A stretch of 64,000 nucleotides of DNA, taken from Sediminibacterium sp. FEMGT703S. Its GTDB lineage: Bacteria > Bacteroidota > Bacteroidia > Chitinophagales > Chitinophagaceae. Each line of letters begins with the position of its first letter. The first letter of the stretch is position 1. Positions 24,763-33,182 of the stretch are shown here, in pieces. The position numbers and the translations under genes are program-made. The notes beneath the pieces are model-generated. The model saw only the letters and a list, made by a program, of their open reading frames with translations. It ran no database searches and had not been told where the DNA came from. The DNA is taken from assembly GCA_002786355.1 (NCBI GenBank), contig PGCO01000002.1, positions 496,001 to 560,000 on the forward strand, in the 5' to 3' direction.

Positions 24763-25698
24763 TTATAAATAAAATCTAAAAAAAAGCATAGCTACAATTC
24801 CAGTAAACATGACCAATTTAATCCAAGTACTTACTGTATGAAACGATTCAGGACTATTTGCTTGGTATAATTTTTTCAGTATGACCAACAAAGGCAAAAT
24901 AATCAATACAAAACAATAAAGTGCGCTTTGCCACCATCCAAGCCCCAACACGTAAAACTGTAAAATAATCAACGCAGCAATTAACACTACCATCCATACA
25001 GCAACAAATACTTTACTGGCTCTTATACCCCATACAATGGGCATAGTGGTACATCCGTATTTTTGGTCTCCCTCTATGTCTTCCATATCTTTTACCACTT
25101 CTCTAACCAAGGAAATAATAAATGCAAAAGAAGCATATAAAATAGACAATCTAAAAAACCTCACTTTGTCGTGATCTACTAATAAAAGTTCGTTTAATAA
25201 AAGCGGGAACTTGGCAAAAAATAGTATTAAAATCACCCATGCGGTTAATAGGGAGATAATGATATTACCAATCAACAATTGTTTTTTAAAATTCGTGGAG
25301 TAAACCCAGAGTAAAAGAATAGCCCCCAAATTCCCCAACACTAAATGCCAGTAAAGTTGAATTGGTAAAGCCAGCATGGTAAAAAATAATCCAGCTAAAC
25401 TCAAAACCATATGCCAAAAAATGACCCACCTTCTGTTGATAATGGTATTCACTACCATTTTGTCTGGCTTATTTATTTGGTCGATATTTTGGTCAAAATA
25501 ATCATTAATAATATAACCAGCAGCAGCTATCAAAACCGAAGCAAGCAGAATGAATAAAAATTGGAAATGATTGGACGATTCAAATTCTATTGGGTATACC
25601 CTAGCATAAATACACCATTCAAATAAAAATTGGGTAATGATGATAAACACCAAATTGGGCCATCTTACTAATCGTAGAAATGCAGAAATTAATTTCAA
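24763..25698 (-). CDS. UbiA family prenyltransferase
   Basis: This 311-residue integral membrane protein has about eight helices. The first Asp-rich motif, NDYFDQNIDQINKPDK (about 65-80), and the second, REVVKDMEDIEGDQKYG (about 199-215), are those of UbiA enzymes that join prenyl diphosphates to an acceptor. Bacteroidota homologues are usually named geranylgeranylglycerol-phosphate geranylgeranyltransferase by similarity to archaeal lipid enzymes; the real acceptor in bacteria is not established. It lies between the KdsC-like gene and maf. It is not a clear MenA, since the quinone genes are absent here. Confidence 0.82.
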   Translation of the reverse strand: MKLISAFLRLVRWPNLVFIIITQFLFEWCIYARVYPIEFESSNHFQFLFILLASVLIAAAGYIINDYFDQNIDQINKPDKMVVNTIINRRWVIFWHMVLSLAGLFFTMLALPIQLYWHLVLGNLGAILLLWVYSTNFKKQLLIGNIIISLLTAWVILILFFAKFPLLLNELLLVDHDKVRFFRLSILYASFAFIISLVREVVKDMEDIEGDQKYGCTTMPIVWGIRASKVFVAVWMVVLIAALIILQFYVLGLGWWQSALYCFVLIILPLLVILKKLYQANSPESFHTVSTWIKLVMFTGIVAMLFFRFYL

Positions 25699-25742
25699 AT
25701 GGTTTTATTGAAAAGGTATTTAATAAGTCCTCTTTAAAAATA

Positions 25743-26258
25743 CTATTGTGCCCTCACTGTAAAATCTTCATTCCAATCACCCCTCAGTTTCATTACTTTT
25801 TCAATTACATCCCTGGCACAACCCATACCGCCAGATACAGCAGAAATATACAATGAGATTTCTTTTATTTCTGAAACTGCATCAGCAGGACAAACAGGTA
25901 GGCCTACCCATTTCATGCATTCCAAATCTGGGATATCATCGCCCATAAATAAACAGCTATCTTGAGCAATTTGGGTTTCACTCAAAATTGATTTGAGTAA
26001 ACTTAGTTTATCGGTTACTTGCATATGCACCGACTCAATTCCTAGCTTTTTCAACCGTTCTTTTACTTCGGGGGAATTGCCCCCAGAAATTACAATGACT
26101 TGATACCCTTTTTTAATAGCCAACTGCAACGCATACCCATCTTTAATATTCATTCTTCGGGCCATTAAACCATCCGGCATCACCAATAATGAGCCGTCTG
26201 TTAAAACGCCATCTATGTCAAAAATGAATGTATTGATATAGTTGAATTGCTCCAGCAT
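25743..26258 (-). CDS. KdsC-like HAD phosphatase (3-deoxy-D-manno-octulosonate 8-phosphate phosphatase family)
   Basis: This 171-residue HAD enzyme is a cap-less C0 type. Motif I is FDIDGVLTDG (about 13-22) with nucleophile Asp14 and Asp16, motif II is VISGG (about 56-60), motif III includes Lys83-Lys89, and motif IV is MGDDIPDLE (about 108-116). KdsC releases phosphate from KDO-8-phosphate in lipopolysaccharide core synthesis. KdsA and KdsB are not adjacent, so the assignment rests on motifs and length. It starts two bases after the iscX stop and is cotranscribed with ferredoxin and iscX. Confidence 0.85.
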   Translation of the reverse strand: MLEQFNYINTFIFDIDGVLTDGSLLVMPDGLMARRMNIKDGYALQLAIKKGYQVIVISGGNSPEVKERLKKLGIESVHMQVTDKLSLLKSILSETQIAQDSCLFMGDDIPDLECMKWVGLPVCPADAVSEIKEISLYISAVSGGMGCARDVIEKVMKLRGDWNEDFTVRAQ

Positions 26259-26260
26259 AA

Positions 26261-26500
26261 TTATTTTTGGTTATCTCTCCATTCGTATACCCAAGCACTT
26301 TGTATCATTTCTAGATGACCCTCTGTACTTTGCTCTTTAGTTCCCTCGAAGCGAGGAATTGCTAATACCCACTCTAATAGGTCGGTGAAACGGATTCGAT
26401 ATATTTTTGCTTCAGTAAAATCATCTCCAAATCTTTCATACAATTTCATTGCAATATCCTCGTGATCGTTCCAATTAATGGGTGGCTCAAAATGACTCAT
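26261..26500 (-). CDS. iscX: IscX (YfhJ) Fe-S cluster assembly regulator
   Basis: This acidic 79-residue protein has the IscX pattern: NWNDHEDIAMKLYERFGDD (about 10-28) and IRFTDLLEWVLAIPRFEG (about 37-54). IscX binds IscS and iron and modulates Fe-S cluster assembly. It lies 26 bases downstream of a 2Fe-2S ferredoxin gene, the same pair that ends the isc operon of proteobacteria (fdx-iscX). IscS, IscU and HscA/B are not in the window, so here the pair is detached. Confidence 0.93.
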   Translation of the reverse strand: MSHFEPPINWNDHEDIAMKLYERFGDDFTEAKIYRIRFTDLLEWVLAIPRFEGTKEQSTEGHLEMIQSAWVYEWRDNQK

Positions 26501-26526
26501 AGTAACACGTTAAAAAGTTAAATTAA

Positions 26527-26862
26527 TTATTCTCCCAAAAACTGGGTTTGGTCAGGCAAAGTTATATTAATAACTCCTGAGCCTGCTTGTAATACACACT
26601 GACAGCCTAATCTAGAATTAATCCTTGGACTTACTGCTCTATCAATGAAATCTTCTTCCCGATCGCTTAATTCTTCTAGATGCTCGGCTCCATTATTAAC
26701 ATATAAATGACAGGTACTGCAGGCACAAACAGCACCACAGTTGTGATGTAGTTCAATTCCATTGTCTAAACAAACTTCTAATAAGCTTTGGTCAGGTGAA
26801 ATATTATTTAAAACTACTTTTTCGAGGCCTTTTTGTTCAAAATCTATTTCTATTGTATACAT
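26527..26862 (-). CDS. fdx: 2Fe-2S ferredoxin, ISC type
   Basis: This 111-residue ferredoxin has the ligands Cys-x5-Cys-x2-Cys in CGAVCACSTC (the first, third and fourth Cys, about residues 42-51) and a distal Cys in LGCQC (about 87-89). The extra Cys within the cluster loop is common in ISC ferredoxins. It supplies electrons for Fe-S cluster synthesis. The ATG at 26862 is preferred to an ATG six bases up; the difference is trivial. It is first of the operon fdx-iscX-KdsC-like-ubiA-maf, with a TAnnTTTG element upstream. Confidence 0.93.
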   Translation of the reverse strand: MYTIEIDFEQKGLEKVVLNNISPDQSLLEVCLDNGIELHHNCGAVCACSTCHLYVNNGAEHLEELSDREEDFIDRAVSPRINSRLGCQCVLQAGSGVINITLPDQTQFLGE

Positions 26863-26879
26863 AATCACTATTTGGATTG

Positions 26880-26887
26880 CAAAAGTA
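26880..26887 (-). promoter_or_regulatory. -7 element of the fdx operon
   Basis: TACTTTTG on the minus strand is a perfect TAnnTTTG, 17 bases before the fdx ATG. No TTTG is visible 19 bases upstream. A plus-strand -7 element for the divergent hydrolase lies 57 bases away. Confidence 0.5.
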
Positions 26888-26943
26888 TTTCAAAACTTGT
26901 ATTAACCGATTTATTACTAAAAAGTTTAGAGTTATTAATTAAA

Positions 26944-26951
26944 TATCTTTG
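26944..26951 (+). promoter_or_regulatory. -7 element four bases before an ATG (leaderless promoter?)
   Basis: TATCTTTG is a perfect TAnnTTTG and ends four bases before the ATG at 26956. Bacteroidota transcription starts a few bases after this element, so the mRNA would begin at or just inside the start codon. Confidence 0.45.
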
Positions 26952-26955
26952 TTAC

Positions 26956-27840
26956 ATGAAGATGAAACTAAGTCAGCGGCTGATGCTGAAATACTATAAA
27001 GCAAAAATCAGGACTATAGGGATGGTATCGCCTGAAAAAGCTGCTACGGAAGCGTTTGATTTATTTTGCACCCCTTATAAATCAAAAAAATCGCCCAAAA
27101 TCCCCCCTATTTTCCATCAATCATTGCCTGTATCGGTAGATATTGGGGGCATTACAGCAAGGGGATTCCAATGGAAATCCGAATTAGCCCAAGCGAGAAA
27201 GGTTTTGATTGTACATGGTTTTAGCAGTTACTCTTACAAATTTGAACAATATATACTCGCTCTTATCAAAGAAGGATTTGAAGTATTGGCTTTTGATGCT
27301 CCTGGCCATGGAATTAGTGATGGAAAAAGAATCCATTCATTAATTTACCGTGATACTATTTTAGCAATAGAAGCAAATTTTGGCCCTTTATATGGTGTAA
27401 TTGCCCACTCAATGGGAGGTCTGGCGGCAGCTTTGGCTTTTGAATCTATGTTAAACACCAGCGAAAGAAAATTAGTATTGATTGCCCCTGCAACCGAAAC
27501 GAAAAGTGCAATTGAAAATTTATTCACACTGATCCCTGTTAAACCAGCCGTAAAACAAGCATTTCACCAATATGTTACCAATTTGGCAGGAAAACCAATT
27601 AGTTATTTTTCTGTTGCCAGGGTGGTAAGAACATTGAAAGCTCGAGTTTTATGGATACATGACGAAACTGATACCATCTGTACTTTTAAAGACGTAGAAC
27701 CCTTATTATCAGAAACCATCCCTTCAACAGAATTCTTTATTACCAAGGGTTTAGGTCATAATCAAGTATATAAAGAAGCCAGTACTAGAGATCGAATTTT
27801 GGCATTTATCCAATCCCCTCCAAATGGAGATTTTTTATGA
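26956..27840 (+). CDS. Alpha/beta hydrolase
   Basis: This 294-residue hydrolase has the oxyanion segment VLIVHGFSSYSYKFE (about 77-91), FDAPGHGISDG (about 109-119), the nucleophile elbow AHSMGG (Ser about 154), Asp in WIHDETDTICTF (about 235) and His in GLGHNQVY (about 271). This is a serine hydrolase triad, with unknown substrate; no signal peptide is seen, so it is cytosolic. I use the ATG at 26956 because the region upstream would overlap the fdx promoter. The gene stands alone, and topA follows 76 bases downstream. Confidence 0.86.
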   Translation: MKMKLSQRLMLKYYKAKIRTIGMVSPEKAATEAFDLFCTPYKSKKSPKIPPIFHQSLPVSVDIGGITARGFQWKSELAQARKVLIVHGFSSYSYKFEQYILALIKEGFEVLAFDAPGHGISDGKRIHSLIYRDTILAIEANFGPLYGVIAHSMGGLAAALAFESMLNTSERKLVLIAPATETKSAIENLFTLIPVKPAVKQAFHQYVTNLAGKPISYFSVARVVRTLKARVLWIHDETDTICTFKDVEPLLSETIPSTEFFITKGLGHNQVYKEASTRDRILAFIQSPPNGDFL

Positions 27841-27916
27841 TTTAACGGTTTCCCCTAATATTGCAATGCATTTGATCCTAATAATTGAAGTAAAACCGTA
27901 GAACCGGATTTCGTAC

Positions 27917-30529
27917 ATGGCTAAAAATTTACTGATCGTTGAGTCGCCCGCAAAAGCAAAAACCATTGAAAAAATTCTAGGTAAGGATTTCGATGTGAGA
28001 AGTTGTTATGGTCATATTAGAGACCTCGAAAAGGACGATATGGGCATTGATGTGAATAATCATTATCTACCTAGGTATAAAGTTCCAGACGAAAAAGAAA
28101 AAGTAGTTAAGGAGCTAAAACAGATGGCCAAAAAAGCAGATGAAGTATGGTTGGCATCGGATGAGGACCGCGAAGGAGAAAGCATTAGTTGGCATTTGGC
28201 CGAAGTATTAGGTTTAGACCCGAAAGTGACTAAGCGAATAGTATTTCACGAAATAACTGCCCCAGCTATTAAAAAAGCAGTTGATAATCCAAGGATCATC
28301 AACATGAATTTAGTTAATGCACAACAAGCAAGAAGAGTATTAGATCGTTTGGTAGGATTTGAGCTGAGCCCAGTTTTATGGCGCAAGATTGGAATGCAAA
28401 GAAGCCTCAGTGCAGGAAGGGTTCAGAGTGTTGCAGTAAGATTAATTGTAGAAAGAGAGCGAGAAATCAATCACTTTATTTCGGAAAGCTCGTACAAAAT
28501 AGAAGCCATTTTCAGTGCTATAGACATCAATGGGAAACCGGTACAGTTTAAAGCAGAAGGACCAGGAAGATTACATACATCTGAAGAAGCTGAGGCTTTT
28601 TTAGAAAGTTGTAAAAAAGCAGGATACACAGTAAAAGACATACAGGTTAAACCAGCCAAAAGAACCCCAGCTGCTCCTTTTACCACTTCTACCCTACAGC
28701 AGGAAGCTTCTCGTAAAATGGGATATAGTGTTAGTAAAACCATGCTGATTGCACAAAAGCTATACGAAAGTGGTAAGATTACCTATATGCGTACGGATAG
28801 TATTGCATTGAGTGAAACAGCATTAGCAGATATAAGTAAAGAAATCAATCATAGTTACGGTGCTAAATATCATCAACCCCGCAAATTCAAAAATAAAAAT
28901 GAAAATGCACAAGAAGCGCACGAAGCTATCCGTCCTACCTATATGAGCAATCATACAGTTGAAGACGATGAGTGTAAGCGTTTATATGAATTGATTTGGA
29001 AAAGAACCATTGCCTCACAAATGAGTGATGCTGCTTTCGAAAAAACCACTGCAAAAATTGAAATAAGCACTAATAAAGAAACACTTACTGCCAGTGGAGA
29101 AGTGATGCAGTTCGACGGATTTTTAAAAGTATACATGGAGGGCAAAGACGAAGAAGATGAGGAAAGTACCGAAGGAATGCTCCCTCCTATTAAAGTAAAT
29201 GAGCAATTGAATTTCTTGTACATGAATGCCAGCGAGAAATTCACTAAGCCAGCAGCAAGATATACTGAAGCATCCCTAGTAAAAAAATTGGAAGAGCTGG
29301 GCATTGGCCGCCCCTCTACTTATGCTCCCACTATTTCAACTATTATGAAACGCAACTATGTAGAAAAGCGTGATAAAGAGGGTATAAAAAGAGCTGCAGC
29401 CTTATTAACACTTACTACCAATAATCAAATTGAAAAAGAAATTATTCAAGAAAACACAGGGGCCGAAAAAAGCAAATTATTCCCAACAGATTTAGGAATG
29501 GTAGTTACCGACTTTTTAAAGCAACACTTTAATAAAGTCATGGACTTTGGTTTCACTGCTAAAATAGAAGCAGAGTTTGATGAAATTGCAGGAGGCAATT
29601 TAAAGTGGAGCAATATGATTGATGGTTTTTATAAACCATTTCATGAAACCATTGAACATACTTTAGAAAATGCTGAGCGCGCTAAAGGCGAAAGAGAATT
29701 GGGTATTGATCCTATTTCAGGAAAAAGAGTCATAGCTAGAATGGGTCGTTATGGTCCAATGGTTCAAATTGGTGATACCAGTGATGAGAACGACAAAGCT
29801 AAATTTGCAAAATTAAAGCAATCACAAAGCATCGAAACCATCACCATGGAGGAAGCAATGGAATTATTTTCATTGCCAAAAACATTAGGAGAATATGAGG
29901 GTGCGGAACTTTCTGTGAATATTGGAAGATTTGGCCCCTATATTAAATTAGGGGAGCAATTCATTTCTATTCCTAAAGGAGAAGACTTACACGAAATGGA
30001 TTTGAATCGTGCTATTGAATTATTAAAAGAAAAGCAAGCTGCTGATGCGCCAGTAGCATTTTATGATGAACTACCCGTAACTAAAGGAAAAGGGAGATTT
30101 GGACCTTTCATTAAATGGAACGACTTATTCATTAATATTCCAAGGGCGTACAATTTTGATTCATTAAGTCAACAAGACATTAATGAGTTGATTGAGAAGA
30201 AAATGGAAAAAGAAGCCAATCGTTTTATTAAACAATGGCCTGCCGAAAAAATTGCCATTGAAAATGGAAGATGGGGTCCATTCATTCGTTTCCAAAAGAA
30301 GATGCTCAAATTAGGAAAGCAAGCAGATGGAAATAAATATACTCCAGAAACCATTGCCAACATTGAACTAGAAGAAGTTAAGCGTTTAATTGAGGAACAG
30401 GTTCCTGGGGCATTTACAAAGAAAGTTTCAACTAAAAAAGCTGCTCCCAAAAAAGCCGCAACCAAGAAAGCAGTTGTTAAAAAAGCAGCTCCAAAGAAAG
30501 CCGCAACTAAAAAAGGGGCAAAAAAATAA
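27917..30529 (+). CDS. topA: DNA topoisomerase I
   Basis: This 870-residue type IA topoisomerase relaxes negative supercoils. The Toprim domain starts with LLIVESPAKAKTIEKIL (about 5-21) and has DEDREGESISWH (about 82-93). The active-site Tyr is in KITYMRTDS (about 291). The C-terminal half holds repeated topoisomerase C-terminal repeats instead of zinc fingers: several copies of G(R)xGPxxx followed by I/LP. From about residue 834 the chain ends in a Lys/Ala-rich tail with repeats of KKAAPKKAATKK, similar to histone H1 tails and frequent in TopA of this phylum, where it should bind DNA. A strong terminator follows. Confidence 0.97.
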   Translation: MAKNLLIVESPAKAKTIEKILGKDFDVRSCYGHIRDLEKDDMGIDVNNHYLPRYKVPDEKEKVVKELKQMAKKADEVWLASDEDREGESISWHLAEVLGLDPKVTKRIVFHEITAPAIKKAVDNPRIINMNLVNAQQARRVLDRLVGFELSPVLWRKIGMQRSLSAGRVQSVAVRLIVEREREINHFISESSYKIEAIFSAIDINGKPVQFKAEGPGRLHTSEEAEAFLESCKKAGYTVKDIQVKPAKRTPAAPFTTSTLQQEASRKMGYSVSKTMLIAQKLYESGKITYMRTDSIALSETALADISKEINHSYGAKYHQPRKFKNKNENAQEAHEAIRPTYMSNHTVEDDECKRLYELIWKRTIASQMSDAAFEKTTAKIEISTNKETLTASGEVMQFDGFLKVYMEGKDEEDEESTEGMLPPIKVNEQLNFLYMNASEKFTKPAARYTEASLVKKLEELGIGRPSTYAPTISTIMKRNYVEKRDKEGIKRAAALLTLTTNNQIEKEIIQENTGAEKSKLFPTDLGMVVTDFLKQHFNKVMDFGFTAKIEAEFDEIAGGNLKWSNMIDGFYKPFHETIEHTLENAERAKGERELGIDPISGKRVIARMGRYGPMVQIGDTSDENDKAKFAKLKQSQSIETITMEEAMELFSLPKTLGEYEGAELSVNIGRFGPYIKLGEQFISIPKGEDLHEMDLNRAIELLKEKQAADAPVAFYDELPVTKGKGRFGPFIKWNDLFINIPRAYNFDSLSQQDINELIEKKMEKEANRFIKQWPAEKIAIENGRWGPFIRFQKKMLKLGKQADGNKYTPETIANIELEEVKRLIEEQVPGAFTKKVSTKKAAPKKAATKKAVVKKAAPKKAATKKGAKK

Positions 30530-30554
30530 TCATTGCTTCTACCTAAATAGCATA

Positions 30555-30585
30555 AAAAACTCCGACCAATGATCGGAGTTTTTTT
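30555..30585 (+). terminator. Rho-independent terminator of topA
   Basis: AAAAACTCCGA pairs with TCGGAGTTTTT around a seven-base loop, followed by T30584-30585. It lies 25 bases after the topA stop. The A-run on the other side makes it able to stop minus-strand transcripts too. Confidence 0.9.
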
Positions 30586-30646
30586 ATAATACCTTATAAG
30601 GAATAATTTAGTTGTTGTGGCGCATAAAATATGCTTCCCTAGAAAA

Positions 30647-31723
30647 CTAAGCTCTTCCCATTTCTCTTAAGAAACGCACGTGAGCAACTACTGCTCTACG
30701 CATCGTTGGATATTCAATATATTGAATTTGATGTTCTTGGCAAACCTTCTTTACAATTTCACTAATTGCAGGATAATGTACATGTGAAATCTTAGGGAAC
30801 AAATGGTGTTCAATTTGAAAGTTCAATCCACCTACTAACCAACTGATTAATTTATTTTTTGTAGCAAAGTTTGCAGTAGTCTTAATTTGGTGAGCAGCAA
30901 ATTCATCAGGTAGTTTATGTGTCTCAATATCGGCAATTGGGAATTCAGTGTGCTCGACTGTATGTGCTAATTGAAACACAATACTCAATACAAAGCCAGC
31001 AAAGAAAGTCATGACCACAAAACCAATTACCCAGTTAACCCAGCCAACCATTGCAACAGGAATTACGATGAAAACTGCAGCATGATACACTTTAACTGCC
31101 CAGAATTCTATATGATCAGCGGTGCTCATTTTTTTCAAAGGAACATTGCCAATTTTTTGGGTAAAATATTTTTTATAATCAGTAAAGAATATCCAGAATA
31201 CATACAACAACATATACAAAATCCAGAAATATAAATGTTGAAATTTATGTGCACCAATTCGCTTTTGTGTTGGGGCCATACGCATTAAGATACCCACTTC
31301 AATATCATCGTCTACTCCATCAATATTGGTAAAGCTGTGGTGAATCATATTATGTTTCATATTCCACATAAAATGATTCGCTCCTAACAAACTGATAGAA
31401 GAAGCTGCAATTTTATTAACCCAACGATTGGTGCTAAAACTTCCATGGCTACCATCGTGCATAACATTAAAACCAATTCCAGCAACCAGACCACCGAGTA
31501 AAATACACTCAGCTAAAGCAAAATACCAGATAGGGGTAAAAAACACCAAGTGGGTATACACAATTACAAATGCAATGACCATTACAATTGCTTTTGTAAA
31601 TAACTTAGGTGTACCTGTTGCATCAATGCCTCTTTCGTCAAAATAAGCTTGTACTCTTTTTTTCAACTCTAAGTGAAGGGATTGCTTAACAGCAGGAAAT
31701 TTGGGGATAGTAAATGTACTCAT
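30647..31723 (-). CDS. Membrane fatty acid desaturase (acyl-CoA/linoleoyl-CoA desaturase type)
   Basis: This 358-residue enzyme has the three histidine boxes of front-end or acyl-lipid desaturases: HDGSH (89-93), HNMIHH (124-129) and QIEHH near residue 293. Two hydrophobic pairs, about 44-85 and 195-240, form the membrane part. It introduces double bonds into fatty acyl chains with a di-iron centre and O2, probably to adjust membrane fluidity. The QxxHH third box is typical of delta-5/delta-6-like enzymes, but the regiochemistry cannot be fixed from sequence. It has its own promoter upstream; no cytochrome b5 domain is fused. Confidence 0.9.
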   Translation of the reverse strand: MSTFTIPKFPAVKQSLHLELKKRVQAYFDERGIDATGTPKLFTKAIVMVIAFVIVYTHLVFFTPIWYFALAECILLGGLVAGIGFNVMHDGSHGSFSTNRWVNKIAASSISLLGANHFMWNMKHNMIHHSFTNIDGVDDDIEVGILMRMAPTQKRIGAHKFQHLYFWILYMLLYVFWIFFTDYKKYFTQKIGNVPLKKMSTADHIEFWAVKVYHAAVFIVIPVAMVGWVNWVIGFVVMTFFAGFVLSIVFQLAHTVEHTEFPIADIETHKLPDEFAAHQIKTTANFATKNKLISWLVGGLNFQIEHHLFPKISHVHYPAISEIVKKVCQEHQIQYIEYPTMRRAVVAHVRFLREMGRA

Positions 31724-31742
31724 TCAAAAAAATTAATAATGG

Positions 31743-31750
31743 CAAAGTTA
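31743..31750 (-). promoter_or_regulatory. -7 element of the desaturase gene
   Basis: TAACTTTG on the minus strand is a perfect TAnnTTTG, 19 bases before the ATG. No clear -33 TTTG accompanies it. The rest of the 204-base divergent gap (31724-31927) shows no gene and no further convincing site. Confidence 0.5.
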
Positions 31751-31927
31751 ACCCTTAACATTCAGTTTCGGTGTTAATACTTCTAATTTAAGGCAGAAAT
31801 GACAATTCAACGACTAACTGTTTAAATTATTATGTCTAGATTTTACCTTCTATCCACAAGAGTGGAATAACTTATGCTTGACTATTCAGCAAAAATTAAT
31901 TTAGTTTGATGAGAATTTAAGCTCAAT

Positions 31928-32809
31928 ATGCAGGAGACCAAAGAATTAAATGCCCTGTTTACCCTCATAGATGACCCAGATGAAGTTGTTTATACAACTG
32001 TAACAGAAAAACTGGTTGGCTATGGAAAACCAGTTATTCCAAATTTGGAACATCTTTGGGAAACTACGCCAAATGAAGTAATCCAAGAAAGAATTGAAAT
32101 GATTATTCATCGGTTACATTTTACCGATTTACAAAACGATTTAACAGAATGGAATAGTAGTGCATGCCCTGATTTACTATTTGGAGCATTACTTATCGCT
32201 AAATTTCAATATCCCGATTTACCTGTTGCACCTGTTGTGCATGATATCGAAAAAATTAGAAGAAATGTTTGGTTAGAACTAAACAGTTTTTTAACCCCCT
32301 TAGAACAAGCCAATGTTTTAAGCAGTATAATTTATAATTATTATCATTTAAAAGGAATAGAATTAAAGTATGAAAACCCCGACGAGTTTTTCATACATAA
32401 AGTACTAGAATTAAAGAAAGGAAATGCAATCGCCAATAGTATCATTTATCAAGTTTTATGTGAAAAACTAGAAGTCAATGCAAGAATCATTGGAATTCCG
32501 AAGCAGTCGATTATTGCATTCTTTAATTCAGAATTTGAATTAGGTGAACCAGATACCCTTTACAGAGATCAGATTCTTTTTTTTGTAGATGCAACTAATG
32601 GCCAAGCTTATTCACACAACGATATAGAAACTTATTTAAAAAGGATGGGACTCTCCATGGATCCTGATTATTTTATTCCATTAAGTCATCCACAAATTAT
32701 AAATCAACTTATTAAACAAGTTGCAAAGTGCTTTTGCAAAAACGAAGAATTATATAAAAAAGAAGAACTGATGCAATTGGCTAGCATATTAGCTGAAACA
32801 AAAAAATGA
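31928..32809 (+). CDS. Transglutaminase-like / SirB1-type protein
   Basis: This 293-residue cytosolic protein matches the Transglut_core2 (SirB1-like) family by its order of segments: an N-terminal helical domain (LFTLIDDPDEVVYTTVTEKLV), a middle stretch IEKIRRNVWLELNSFLTPLEQANVLSSIIYNYYHLKG, and a core with GNAIANSIIYQVLCEKLEVNARIIGIP (about 172-198). The canonical transglutaminase Cys and His are not both evident; Cys181 is a candidate, while the usual GHF His reads QSIIAFF. Function is unknown, and it may be non-catalytic. It overlaps the CsaA-like gene by four bases (ATGA), so the two are coupled. Confidence 0.72.
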   Translation: MQETKELNALFTLIDDPDEVVYTTVTEKLVGYGKPVIPNLEHLWETTPNEVIQERIEMIIHRLHFTDLQNDLTEWNSSACPDLLFGALLIAKFQYPDLPVAPVVHDIEKIRRNVWLELNSFLTPLEQANVLSSIIYNYYHLKGIELKYENPDEFFIHKVLELKKGNAIANSIIYQVLCEKLEVNARIIGIPKQSIIAFFNSEFELGEPDTLYRDQILFFVDATNGQAYSHNDIETYLKRMGLSMDPDYFIPLSHPQIINQLIKQVAKCFCKNEELYKKEELMQLASILAETKK

Positions 32810-33135
32810 TTACTTGGAACGATTTTGAAAAAATTGATATTAGAACGGGAACCATCTTGGAAGTAAGCGCATTCCCCGAAGCAATTAAACCTGCCTACCA
32901 GTTAATCATCGATTTTGGTGAATTAGGCATAAAAAAATCTTCTGCACAAATTACCGCCCACTATAGCCCTGCAACATTGATAGGCAAACAGATCATTGCG
33001 GTTGTAAATTTTCCTCCAAAAAAAATTGCGCATTTTTTTAGTGAATGCCTTGTTTTGGGTGTTTACGACGAAAACAATCAGGTTATCTTACTACAACCCG
33101 ACAAGTCTACCAGTAACGGATTTAAAATTGGATAA
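32806..33135 (+). CDS. CsaA-like tRNA-binding domain protein
   Basis: This 109-residue protein is a lone tRNA-binding OB-fold domain: FEKIDIRTGTILEV (about 7-20) and the SAQITAHY, GKQIIAVVNFPPKKIAHFFSECLVLG stretch (about 46-83). Such proteins, known as CsaA, bind tRNA-like structures and have been described as having chaperone or export-related activity. The start overlaps the upstream stop (ATGA), so expression is coupled. Length and core motif fit well. Confidence 0.9.
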   Translation: MITWNDFEKIDIRTGTILEVSAFPEAIKPAYQLIIDFGELGIKKSSAQITAHYSPATLIGKQIIAVVNFPPKKIAHFFSECLVLGVYDENNQVILLQPDKSTSNGFKIG

Positions 33136-33182
33136 CAAACATTTAGTTTATTATATTTAACTAAGCTATAAGTAACTGTTAA

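Noticed and set aside
28951..29304. Minus-strand open frame inside topA (and others at 28471-28743, 30169-30465)
   Set aside because: Opposite to conserved topoisomerase sequence; Ser-rich composition typical of reverse-frame shadows.
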